Source: Azotimanducus sp965199815 (GTDB lineage Bacteria; Pseudomonadota; Gammaproteobacteria; Pseudomonadales; Azotimanducaceae). Taken from it: a stretch of DNA of 64,000 bases. A program made the translations under genes and the position numbers. The DNA lies in assembly GCA_965199815.1 (NCBI GenBank), contig CBDATE010000028.1, positions 1 to 64,000 on the forward strand. Direction: 5' to 3'. Shown one piece after another: positions 36,535-43,767 of the stretch. The number at the start of each line of letters is the position of its first letter. Positions within the stretch are counted from its first letter, which is position 1. The notes under the pieces were generated by a model that did not search any database, had not been told where the DNA came from, and worked only from the letters and a program-made list of their open reading frames with translations.

Positions 36535-37545
36535 ATGAGCGAACTGGCCGCGCGAATCCCCCAAGTCGCCCCCGAACCACATCCCGATGCACTCGTGGAT
36601 GTCGCGGCGGTGTTTGGCTTCGACTGCCCGTTCGAGGTCAGGCGGTTCAGCGCGCCGAACGAGCATGTGCCGCCGGTCGATGCTGCCTACAAGTTTGACC
36701 CCGCGACCACGCTCGCCATCCTGGCCGGCTTTGTCTGCAACCGTCGCGTCATGATCCAGGGCTACCATGGCACCGGCAAATCGACGCACATCGAACAGGT
36801 AGCGGCGCGGCTCAACTGGCCGTGCATCCGCATCAATCTGGACAGCCACATCAGCCGTATAGATCTGGTGGGCAAGGATGCCATCACCCTGCGGGATGGC
36901 AAGCAGGTGACGGAATTCAGGGAGGGGCTGCTTCCCTGGGGGCTGCAACAGGGGGTGGCGCTGGTCTTTGACGAATACGATGCCGGGCGGCCCGACGTGA
37001 TGTTCGTGATTCAGCGCGTCCTCGAAGCCGAAGGCAAGCTGACCCTGCTCGACCAGAGCCGGGTGATTGCGGCGCATCCGCATTTCCGCCTGTTCGCGAC
37101 CACCAACACCATCGGGTTGGGCGATACCACGGGGCTGTATCACGGTACGCAGCAGGTCAATCAGGGGCAGATGGACCGCTGGAACATCGTCACCACGCTC
37201 AATTATCTGTCTGCCGATGACGAGGTTGACATAGTGCTCTCCAGAACACCGCAGTGGCGGGACGAGGACTCGCGCGCTCTGGTGCGGCGCATGGTGGCGC
37301 TGGCGGAATTGACGCGGCGCGGATTCATGCAGGGCGAGGTGTCTGTGGTCATGTCGCCGCGTACCGTCATGACCTGGGCGGAGAATCTGGACATATTGCA
37401 GGACTGTGCACTGGCCTTCCGCCTCACCTTCCTGAACAAGTGCGATGAACTCGAACGCGGCACGGTGGCCGAGTACTATCAACGGGCCATGGGCGAGGAT
37501 CTGGGCGATCTGAGCCAGGACATTACACTGGAGAGCCGCGGATAG
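36535..37545 (+). CDS. cobS: CobS-like AAA+ ATPase (aerobic cobaltochelatase subunit family)
   Basis: The 336-residue protein has Walker A in GYHGTGKSTHIEQVA (about residue 78), Walker B in VALVFDEYDAGRPDVM and sensor 1 in LFATTNTIGLGD. It closely fits CobS, the MoxR-type ATPase that with CobT and CobN inserts cobalt into hydrogenobyrinate diamide. The CobT partner is 37 bp downstream, but no cobN or other cobalamin gene is in the window. Many proteobacteria keep cobST-like pairs without a complete pathway, so the client may differ. Confidence 0.85.
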   Translation: MSELAARIPQVAPEPHPDALVDVAAVFGFDCPFEVRRFSAPNEHVPPVDAAYKFDPATTLAILAGFVCNRRVMIQGYHGTGKSTHIEQVAARLNWPCIRINLDSHISRIDLVGKDAITLRDGKQVTEFREGLLPWGLQQGVALVFDEYDAGRPDVMFVIQRVLEAEGKLTLLDQSRVIAAHPHFRLFATTNTIGLGDTTGLYHGTQQVNQGQMDRWNIVTTLNYLSADDEVDIVLSRTPQWRDEDSRALVRRMVALAELTRRGFMQGEVSVVMSPRTVMTWAENLDILQDCALAFRLTFLNKCDELERGTVAEYYQRAMGEDLGDLSQDITLESRG

Positions 37546-37582
37546 GCCGCTTCGCCGGCGGATCTTCAGCGCGCATACACGC

Positions 37583-39448
37583 ATGGCCGGACGCGACATT
37601 CGAGAATCGCCAGTCGAAGAGTTCAAGCAGGCGGCGCAAGCGGCCATGCGCGCCGTCTCGCACGATGATGAACTGGAGGTCGCATTCACCACCGGCACAC
37701 CGAAAATCGTCGGTTCCATGGCCGAGATTCCGCTCCCGAAGATCGGCTGCAACACCTTTGAACTTGATGCAATTCGCGGCGTTGGCGATGAGTTCGCCCT
37801 GCGCCGACGCTACCACGACCCGCACATACACGCTTCGGTGGCACCGAAGGCCGGCATTGGGCACGAGATGTTTCGCTGGATAGAGGAGGCGCGCGTTACT
37901 GCCGTCGGGGCGCGCGCCTATGCGGGCGTGGCGCAGAATCTTGATGTCGCGCTCGAATCCCTGTGCCGTCAGGCGGCCTTCGACACCATCACCACCGAGA
38001 CTCAGGCACCCCTGTCGATTGCGGTCGGCCTGCTGGTACGTCAGGCGCTGACCGGGCGCAGCTTGCCGCCTGCCGCCGAGAATCTGGCGCGGCACTGGCG
38101 CGACTGGGTGCAGGAGCGGGCGGGCGAGAGCATCGAGCGACTGAAGGCGCATATCGATCAGCAGGAAATCTTTGCGCACACCTGCCGACAGGTGTTCGAG
38201 GATCTTGGCATCGAAGCCGAGTTTGAGGATCAGTTTGAGGGTGAGGCCGATGACGAACCGCAGTCCGAGGAGCCGTCCGATGCGGGCGATGTGACCCAGA
38301 CGCGCGATGAATCGCCGGGCGAGGAGGAAGAATCCGGGCAGGGGGAAGAGACGCAGACCCTGGCGATGGAGATGGCTGCGGATGCCGAGATGTCCGAACT
38401 GCAAAGTGATTCGGATGAGTCCGAGGCATCTCCCGAGGCACCCATTGACGAGTTCGGACGCATCCGACCGGATGCCGACTATCGCGCCTTCAGCGAGGCG
38501 TATGACGAGGAGGTACAGGCGCGCGACCTGTGTCCGGCGGATGAACTGGCGCGCTTGCGCGGGTTGCTTGATCAACAGCTGCTGCCGCTGCGCGCCGCCA
38601 CCGCTCGCCTCGCCAATCGCCTGCAACGGCGATTACTGGCGCGTCAGAGCCGTTCCTGGGAGTTCAATCTCGAAGAGGGGATGCTCGATACCCACAGGCT
38701 GGCCAGTGTGGTGACCAACCCGAACACGGCGCTGGCATACAAACGCGAGAAGGATTCGGATTTCAAGGACACGCTGGTGTGCATGCTGATTGACAGTTCC
38801 GGCTCCATGCGCGGGCGGTCTATCGGCATCGCCGCCATCTGTGCGGATGTGCTGGGGCGTACGCTGGAACGCTGTTCCGTGAAGGTGGAGACGCTCGGCT
38901 TCACCACCAGCGCCTGGCGTGGCGGGAAGTGTCGGGAGCGCTGGATAGAGATGGGCAAGCCCGCGCAGCCCGGGCGGCTCAATGACTTGCGGCACATCAT
39001 CTACAAGTCTGCCGAGGAACCTTGGCGACGCAGCCGGATGAGCCTGGGGCTCATGATGCGCGAGGAGCTGCTGAAGGAGAACATCGACGGCGAGGCCCTG
39101 CTGTGGGCGCATAACCGCATCGTGCTGCGCCCGGAGCAGCGCAAGATTCTGCTCATGATTTCCGACGGCCTGCCGGTGGACAACTCCACCCTGCTGGCCA
39201 ACCCGAGCGATTATCTGGTCAGCCATCTGAAGTACGCCATTGGCTGCATCGAGACGCATTCGCCGGTGGAACTCGCGGCCATCGGCATCGGCCATGACGT
39301 GACGCATCATTATTCGCGTGCGGTGACCATCACCGATGCCGAGCAGCTTGGCGGGGCTATCGTTGATCAGCTTGCCGACCTGTTCATGCAGCCAGGCTCC
39401 GGGCGAACTTCGCGGGGAGTGGTTGGACGCGGGGCGGGGCGCGAGTGA
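37583..39448 (+). CDS. cobT: CobT-like protein with VWA domain
   Basis: The 621-residue partner of CobS has an N-terminal region (ESPVEEFKQAAQAAMRAVSH), a long acidic linker (about residues 210-290) and a C-terminal von Willebrand A domain with the metal-binding MLIDSSGSMRGRS. CobT bridges the ATPase and the chelatase subunit. Its stop overlaps the Nudix gene start by 4 nt (GTGA), so cobS, cobT and the Nudix gene look like one operon. Confidence 0.85.
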   Translation: MAGRDIRESPVEEFKQAAQAAMRAVSHDDELEVAFTTGTPKIVGSMAEIPLPKIGCNTFELDAIRGVGDEFALRRRYHDPHIHASVAPKAGIGHEMFRWIEEARVTAVGARAYAGVAQNLDVALESLCRQAAFDTITTETQAPLSIAVGLLVRQALTGRSLPPAAENLARHWRDWVQERAGESIERLKAHIDQQEIFAHTCRQVFEDLGIEAEFEDQFEGEADDEPQSEEPSDAGDVTQTRDESPGEEEESGQGEETQTLAMEMAADAEMSELQSDSDESEASPEAPIDEFGRIRPDADYRAFSEAYDEEVQARDLCPADELARLRGLLDQQLLPLRAATARLANRLQRRLLARQSRSWEFNLEEGMLDTHRLASVVTNPNTALAYKREKDSDFKDTLVCMLIDSSGSMRGRSIGIAAICADVLGRTLERCSVKVETLGFTTSAWRGGKCRERWIEMGKPAQPGRLNDLRHIIYKSAEEPWRRSRMSLGLMMREELLKENIDGEALLWAHNRIVLRPEQRKILLMISDGLPVDNSTLLANPSDYLVSHLKYAIGCIETHSPVELAAIGIGHDVTHHYSRAVTITDAEQLGGAIVDQLADLFMQPGSGRTSRGVVGRGAGRE

Positions 39449-40041
39449 GCGTGGGGGCGCTGGCGAGGGTGGGGGTGCGAGCGGACGCTGCCGGAGCCGG
39501 GGCGCTGCTCGAGTTGCTTGATGCCTATGTCCGGCCGGAGGAGGCTGCGGTGCGCGACCGCATCCGAGCCTTTGTGGCCGGAGAGCCACGATGCTTCGAG
39601 AATGATTGCTGGGCCGGGCACATTACCGGTTCGGCCTGGGTATTGAGCGAGGACAGGACGCACACGCTGCTGATTCTGCATCGCAAGCTCGCCAGATGGC
39701 TGCAACCTGGCGGGCATAGCGACGGCAGCCCGGACACGCGCAGCGTGGCCTTGCGCGAGGCGCGGGAGGAGACCGGCATAGCGAGGATTGCGCTTGAATC
39801 ACCGGCAATCTTCGATCTGGATATTCACGAGATTCCGGCGCGCGGAAGTCATCCCGCGCACCTGCATCTTGATGTGCGCTTCGCGATGCGCGCGGACATG
39901 CGCGAGGTGCCGGCACCAAATGATGAGTCTCAGGACCTCGCCTGGGTGAAGCTGACCGAGGTCGAGCGCTACACGAGCGAGGAGTCGGTGCTGCGCATGG
40001 TGCGCAAGACGATTGGCGGGGTGGCCTCGAAGAATCGTTGA
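39445..40041 (+). CDS. Nudix hydrolase
   Basis: The 198-residue protein has a Nudix box, GGHSDGSPDTRSVALREAR followed by EETGI. The catalytic REAREETGI core is intact, but Pro occupies the position of the first Glu, as in a known GGHxDGD subfamily. Nudix enzymes cleave nucleoside diphosphates linked to other groups; the substrate is not predictable here. It starts with GTG 39445 coupled to cobT. Confidence 0.82.
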   Translation: MSVGALARVGVRADAAGAGALLELLDAYVRPEEAAVRDRIRAFVAGEPRCFENDCWAGHITGSAWVLSEDRTHTLLILHRKLARWLQPGGHSDGSPDTRSVALREAREETGIARIALESPAIFDLDIHEIPARGSHPAHLHLDVRFAMRADMREVPAPNDESQDLAWVKLTEVERYTSEESVLRMVRKTIGGVASKNR

Positions 40042-40073
40042 TAAACCTGGGGTAGCTGTATATGGAGCGCCAT

Positions 40074-40580
40074 ATGACTTCGAGAGCAACAAACGGAATG
40101 CGTCTCTTCGTGCTGGCCGTGACGGCGGTCTTGGCTGTTGGTGTGGCGCATGCCGAGGAGATGTCGTTGGAAGAGCGGAGAGAGAGGTTCGAGCTGTTCA
40201 ACTATTGTCTCCCGATGCGTTTGATCGTGGAAGGGTTGGGTTCGGGTGCCGATGAAATCGGACTGACCGAAGAGTTATTGACGGCTGCCGTGGAGAGCCG
40301 GCTGCGCTCCGCCAGGCTCTATGATGAGGATGCGTCGTTCTACCTGTATCTGAACGTGAATGTAGTGGGCCAAGGGTTCGGTATCTCGTTGGAATACCGA
40401 ACAGGGGTGTGCCGTTTGTTGATTTCGGACTTATGTAGCATGGCAACTACCTGGGACACAGGCAGCGCCGGAACCCACGGCGGAAATGCCGGATATATTC
40501 GCTCGTGGGTATCGGGGCATATGGATACCTTCCTTCTGGAGTACCTCCGGGTGAATGAGGAATACTGTCCCGGGAATTGA
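40074..40580 (+). CDS. Small secreted Cys-containing protein, tandem copy 1
   Basis: Of 168 residues, the first 27 or so form a signal peptide (MRLFVLAVTAVLAVGVAHAEE, cleavage after AHA). The mature part has a charged helix, DEIGLTEELLTAAVESRL, SARLYDED, a beta-like FYLYLNVNVVGQGFGISLEY and four conserved Cys (NYC, GVC, DLC, EYC), suggesting two disulfides. I do not recognise the family. ATG 40074 has a GGAG site 6 nt upstream and aligns with the starts of the paralogs. This is the most diverged copy. Confidence 0.75.
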   Translation: MTSRATNGMRLFVLAVTAVLAVGVAHAEEMSLEERRERFELFNYCLPMRLIVEGLGSGADEIGLTEELLTAAVESRLRSARLYDEDASFYLYLNVNVVGQGFGISLEYRTGVCRLLISDLCSMATTWDTGSAGTHGGNAGYIRSWVSGHMDTFLLEYLRVNEEYCPGN

Positions 40581-40638
40581 AGGCTGCTCCCGTTTCGGTC
40601 GGGTGTAGACTGCTTCCCCCATTCGCCGAGAGACCACA

Positions 40639-41157
40639 ATGACCCCGAGAGCAACAAACGGAGTGCGTTTCTTCGTGCTGGCCGTGACGGCGGCCTTGGC
40701 TGTCGGTGCGACGCATGCCGAGGAGATGTCGTTGGAAGAGCGGGCGGAAGAGCGGAGAGAGAGGTTCCAGTTGTTCAACCATTGTCGTCCGATGTATTTG
40801 CTCGTGGAAGACCTGCATTCGGATGCTGATGAAATCGGATTGACCAAAGAGTCACTGACGGCGGCCGTGGAGAGCCGGTTGCGCTCCGCCAGACTCTACG
40901 AGGGGGATCGGGCAGCACCCTACCTGTATCTGAACGTGAGCGTGGTGGGCCAAGCGTCCAACATTTCGTTGCAATACAAAAGATGGATGTGCCATTCGGC
41001 TTCGGGCTTATGTGGCACAGCAACTACTTGGGACACAGGAGGCACCGGAACCCACGGCGACGATGCCACATTTGTTCGCTCAAAGGTATCGGAGCAAGTG
41101 GATGCCTTCCTTTTGAAGTACCTCCGGGTGAATGAGGAATACTGTCCCGGGAATTGA
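40639..41157 (+). CDS. Small secreted Cys-containing protein, tandem copy 2
   Basis: A 172-residue paralog of copy 1 with the same signal peptide (LFVLAVTAALAVGATHAEE), the same four Cys and the same C-terminus (NEEYCPGN). It has a short duplication in the first helix (ERAEERRER). The 58-bp spacer before it is nearly identical to those before copies 3 and 4, so each copy was duplicated with its own upstream region. The spacer contains CCCGTTTCGGTCGGG, a small hairpin. No function can be assigned. Confidence 0.75.
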   Translation: MTPRATNGVRFFVLAVTAALAVGATHAEEMSLEERAEERRERFQLFNHCRPMYLLVEDLHSDADEIGLTKESLTAAVESRLRSARLYEGDRAAPYLYLNVSVVGQASNISLQYKRWMCHSASGLCGTATTWDTGGTGTHGDDATFVRSKVSEQVDAFLLKYLRVNEEYCPGN

Positions 41158-41215
41158 AGGCTGCTCCCGTTTCGGTCGGGTGTAGACTGCTTCCCCCATT
41201 CGCCGAGAGACCACA

Positions 41216-41722
41216 ATGACTTCGAGAGCAACGAGCGGAGTGCGTCTCTTCGTGCTGGCCGTGACGGCGGGCTTGGCTGTTGGTGCGGCGCATGCTGAAG
41301 ATATATCGGTGGAAGATCGACTCGATAGGTTCGAGTTGTTCAACGATTGTCGTCCGATGTATTTGCTCGTGGAAGACCTGCATTCGGATGCTGATGAAAT
41401 CGGATTGACCGAAGAATCATTGAGGGCGGCCGTGGAGAGCCGGTTGCGAGCCGCCAGACTCTACGAGGGGAACCTGGGAGCACCCTACCTGTATCTGAAT
41501 GTGGGCGTGGTGGGCCAAGCGCACAACATTTCGTTGCAGTACAAAAGATGGATGTGCCATTCGGGTTCGGACTTATGTGGCATAGCAACTACTTGGGACA
41601 CAGGCGGCACCGGAACCCACGGCGACGATGCCGGATATATTCTCTCAAATGTCTCAAGGCAGATGGATGCCTTCCTTCTAAAGTACCTCAGGGTGAATGA
41701 GGAAGCCTGCCCCGGGAATTGA
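41216..41722 (+). CDS. Small secreted Cys-containing protein, tandem copy 3
   Basis: A 168-residue paralog with signal peptide LFVLAVTAGLAVGAAHAED. Its helix DEIGLTEESLRAAVESRL is shared exactly with copy 4, and its Cys pattern (NDC, WMC, DLC, EAC) matches the others. Differences concentrate in the first mature helix (ISVEDRLDRFELF) and in scattered surface positions, while DEIGLT, YLYLNV and TTWDTGGTGTHGDD are constant. Confidence 0.75.
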   Translation: MTSRATSGVRLFVLAVTAGLAVGAAHAEDISVEDRLDRFELFNDCRPMYLLVEDLHSDADEIGLTEESLRAAVESRLRAARLYEGNLGAPYLYLNVGVVGQAHNISLQYKRWMCHSGSDLCGIATTWDTGGTGTHGDDAGYILSNVSRQMDAFLLKYLRVNEEACPGN

Positions 41723-41780
41723 AGGCTGCTCCCGTTTCGGTCGGGTGTAGACTGCTTGCCCCATTCGCCGAGAGACCGCA

Positions 41781-42275
41781 ATGACCCCGAGAGCAACAAA
41801 CGGAGTGCGTCTCTTCGTGCTGGCCGTGACGGCGGCCCTGGCTGTCGGTACGACGCATGCCGAGGAGATGTCGATGGAAGATCGACTCGATGGGTTCGAG
41901 TTGTTCAACGATTGTCGTCCGATGGACTTGGTCGTGGAAGACCTGCATTCGGATGCTGATGAAATCGGATTGACCGAAGAATCATTGAGGGCGGCCGTGG
42001 AGAGCCGGTTGCGAGCCGCCAGACTCTACGAGGGGGATCGGGGAGCACCCTACCTGTATCTGAGAGTGAGCGTGGTGGGCCAAGCGCACAACATTTCGTT
42101 GCAATACAAAAGATGGATGTGCCGTTCGGACTTATGTGGTACGGCACCTACTTGGGACACAGGAGGCACCGGAACCCACGGCGACGATGCCGCATTTATT
42201 CGCTCGGGGGTATCGGAGTACATGGATACCTTCCTTCTGGAGTACCTCAGGGTGAACGAGGAAGCCTGCCCCTGA
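41781..42275 (+). CDS. Small secreted Cys-containing protein, tandem copy 4
   Basis: The fourth paralog (164 residues) stops two residues early (NEEACP instead of ...CPGN). The 3' end carries a duplicated fragment: GAAGCCTGCCCCGGGAATT at 42280-42298 repeats the last codons of copy 3 beyond the stop. This looks like the scar of unequal recombination that removed a fifth copy. The signal peptide and four Cys are retained, so the protein is probably functional. Confidence 0.72.
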   Translation: MTPRATNGVRLFVLAVTAALAVGTTHAEEMSMEDRLDGFELFNDCRPMDLVVEDLHSDADEIGLTEESLRAAVESRLRAARLYEGDRGAPYLYLRVSVVGQAHNISLQYKRWMCRSDLCGTAPTWDTGGTGTHGDDAAFIRSGVSEYMDTFLLEYLRVNEEACP

Positions 42276-42328
42276 AATTGAAGCCTGCCCCGGGAATTAA
42301 CCCACTCGCTGCGGAATAAAAGCACATC

Positions 42329-42364
42329 GCTATTTTCGCCTGCAAACTTGCAGGCGAAAATAGC
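42329..42364 (+). promoter_or_regulatory. Perfect palindrome upstream of the BREX promoter
   Basis: Two 17-bp arms (42329-42345 and 42348-42364) are exact reverse complements around AC. The arm has T-runs on the outer left and A-runs on the outer right, the opposite of an intrinsic terminator in either direction. The half-site TTGCAGGCG recurs at 42382-42390, within the promoter spacer, which suggests an operator for a regulator of the BREX operon. Confidence 0.65.
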
Positions 42365-42369
42365 ATATA

Positions 42370-42398
42370 TTGACTTCTGGTTTGCAGGCGCGTATCGT
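42370..42398 (+). promoter_or_regulatory. Candidate promoter of the BREX operon
   Basis: TTGACT (42370-42375), a 17-bp spacer and TATCGT (42393-42398) make a reasonable sigma-70 site. The predicted transcript would start near 42405, only a few bases before the brxA ATG at 42407, so the first gene may be leaderless. No Shine-Dalgarno sequence is visible there. Confidence 0.5.
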
Positions 42399-42406
42399 GG
42401 CCGATC

Positions 42407-43216
42407 ATGTTCGATAACCGCATTGACTCTGCCACTCCTTGTTCGAGTAATCGAAAGTTGCTCGTTCAGGCTGGGCTGCGCTTTGGCAACCGGGGTACAC
42501 ACACCAGTCGCACGATCATGCTGGCTGAGTTGTCGGAGTTGCTGGCAGTAGTTCCGGCGGATGCCGACGAAGACGCGTACACGCGAGCCATCGTCGAAGA
42601 AAATGTGCTCGGCAAACGAACTACCGCCAATCGCAGACTGTCTCGTCAGCGCCTGCGCGAGCTCTACGGCCTCAGCCCACACATCCCGTTGTTCCGAGCT
42701 TTGCGATATCTTTGGCGGCGGGACAAACAGGGACACCCGTTACTTGCTTTGCTGTGTGCATTGGCGCGGGATCCGCTACTGCGGCTCACGGCCTCTGCGG
42801 TAATGAAACTTCACCCTGATCAAGAACTTGTGCGCGGAGATTTGTATCAGGTAATTTCCGAAGGTGCCGACAGCCGCTTGAATGATCGTGTAATTGATTC
42901 GGTGGCTCGCAACGCGGCAAGCTCCTGGAGCCAGTCCGGCCACCTTCAGGGACGGGTGCGCAAGCTGCGGCGGCGCATTTCACCCACGCCTGAGCCACTC
43001 GCTCTGGCGGTTTGGCTGGGCACCCAGCAAAACCTGCACGGCGTGGCGCTTCTCAGGAGCCCGTGGAGTCGGGTTCTTGACAGAAGCGCGGCTGAGCTCT
43101 TGCCCTTGGCGCTTGATGCACACCGTCGTGGCCTTATTCGAGCTCGCGCCAGCGGCGATTTGGTAGAGATTGATCCGTCCCCAATGAACCGGGCGCTTGC
43201 AAAGGTGCTGTCGTGA
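42407..43216 (+). CDS. brxA: BREX protein BrxA (DUF1819 family)
   Basis: The 269-residue protein occupies the first position of a type 1 BREX operon and has the helical DUF1819 pattern: IMLAELSELLAVVP, YTRAIVEENVLGKRTTANRR, LRELYGLSPHIPLFRALRYL and then PLLALLCALARDPLLRLTAS. BrxA is a small nucleic-acid-binding component of unknown exact role. The assignment rests on pattern plus position before brxB; the sequence is divergent. Its stop overlaps the brxB GTG by 4 nt. Confidence 0.8.
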   Translation: MFDNRIDSATPCSSNRKLLVQAGLRFGNRGTHTSRTIMLAELSELLAVVPADADEDAYTRAIVEENVLGKRTTANRRLSRQRLRELYGLSPHIPLFRALRYLWRRDKQGHPLLALLCALARDPLLRLTASAVMKLHPDQELVRGDLYQVISEGADSRLNDRVIDSVARNAASSWSQSGHLQGRVRKLRRRISPTPEPLALAVWLGTQQNLHGVALLRSPWSRVLDRSAAELLPLALDAHRRGLIRARASGDLVEIDPSPMNRALAKVLS

Positions 43217-43767
43217 CTCGCATTGAGGCGCTGGTACGAGCCTACGAAGACCATGCGCGCACACCTTGGCTTCCGGCTATATCCGGTGCCGAGCGCGTGT
43301 GGATGGTTGTGTACGATAAGGAACAGGAGCGTAGATTGCGGGAGTATATTGCCGAGTTCGAACAGGCAACGCGCCGCGCGGAGCGTGGTTGGCGACAGGT
43401 GAATTGTACGCGGTGGTTTTCCGAGTGGCTCGCAGATGACGAGTACCGAGATGCCTGGTTTGATGAGCCGGAAATGCTCGGCTTGAAACTGCAAGGCGAA
43501 TTCCCTGGAGCAATGGCAACCAGGCTGATGGATCAGCTCGAGCTTGCGAACGAGAATGATGTGGTAGCTCTTGTTGGTGTCGCCTCCTTTTACGGTCTGT
43601 TGCGCGTATCCGATTTGATTCACTCGGTGGAGCGGCACGTGAAAGGCCGGTTGGCTGTGTTCTTCCCGGGCACCAAAAATGGCGACAGCTACCGCTTGCT
43701 CGACGCGCGGGACGGCTGGAACTACCTTGCCCAAGCTATTGTTGCCAACGGCTCGAGGAAAGGTTGA
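43213..43767 (+). CDS. brxB: BREX protein BrxB (DUF1788 family)
   Basis: The 184-residue protein contains the DUF1788 features ERVWMVVYDKEQERRLREYI, EMLGLKLQGEF and GRLAVFFPGTKNGDSYRLLDARDGWNYLA. BrxB is an essential BREX component that associates with BrxC and PglZ; its biochemical role is unresolved. It starts at GTG 43213 and ends in TGATG with the brxC start. Confidence 0.9.
   Translation: MTRIEALVRAYEDHARTPWLPAISGAERVWMVVYDKEQERRLREYIAEFEQATRRAERGWRQVNCTRWFSEWLADDEYRDAWFDEPEMLGLKLQGEFPGAMATRLMDQLELANENDVVALVGVASFYGLLRVSDLIHSVERHVKGRLAVFFPGTKNGDSYRLLDARDGWNYLAQAIVANGSRKG

Larger units (their letters stand above)
40074..42298 (+). repeat. Tandem gene array, period about 565-577 bp
   Basis: Four coding units plus nearly identical 58-bp spacers make a direct-repeat array (starts 40074, 40639, 41216, 41781). 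Identity is high enough for copy-number change by recombination, and the 3' remnant at 42280-42298 shows that it has happened. Confidence 0.85.

Noticed and set aside
42329..42364. Intrinsic transcription terminator upstream of brxA
   Set aside because: The stem is followed by an A-run and preceded by a T-run in both directions, the reverse of the required hairpin plus U-tract.
43276..43300. Possible fourth copy of the dispersed repeat
   Set aside because: Only a partial match (TATATCCGGTG) within the brxB coding sequence, most likely by chance.
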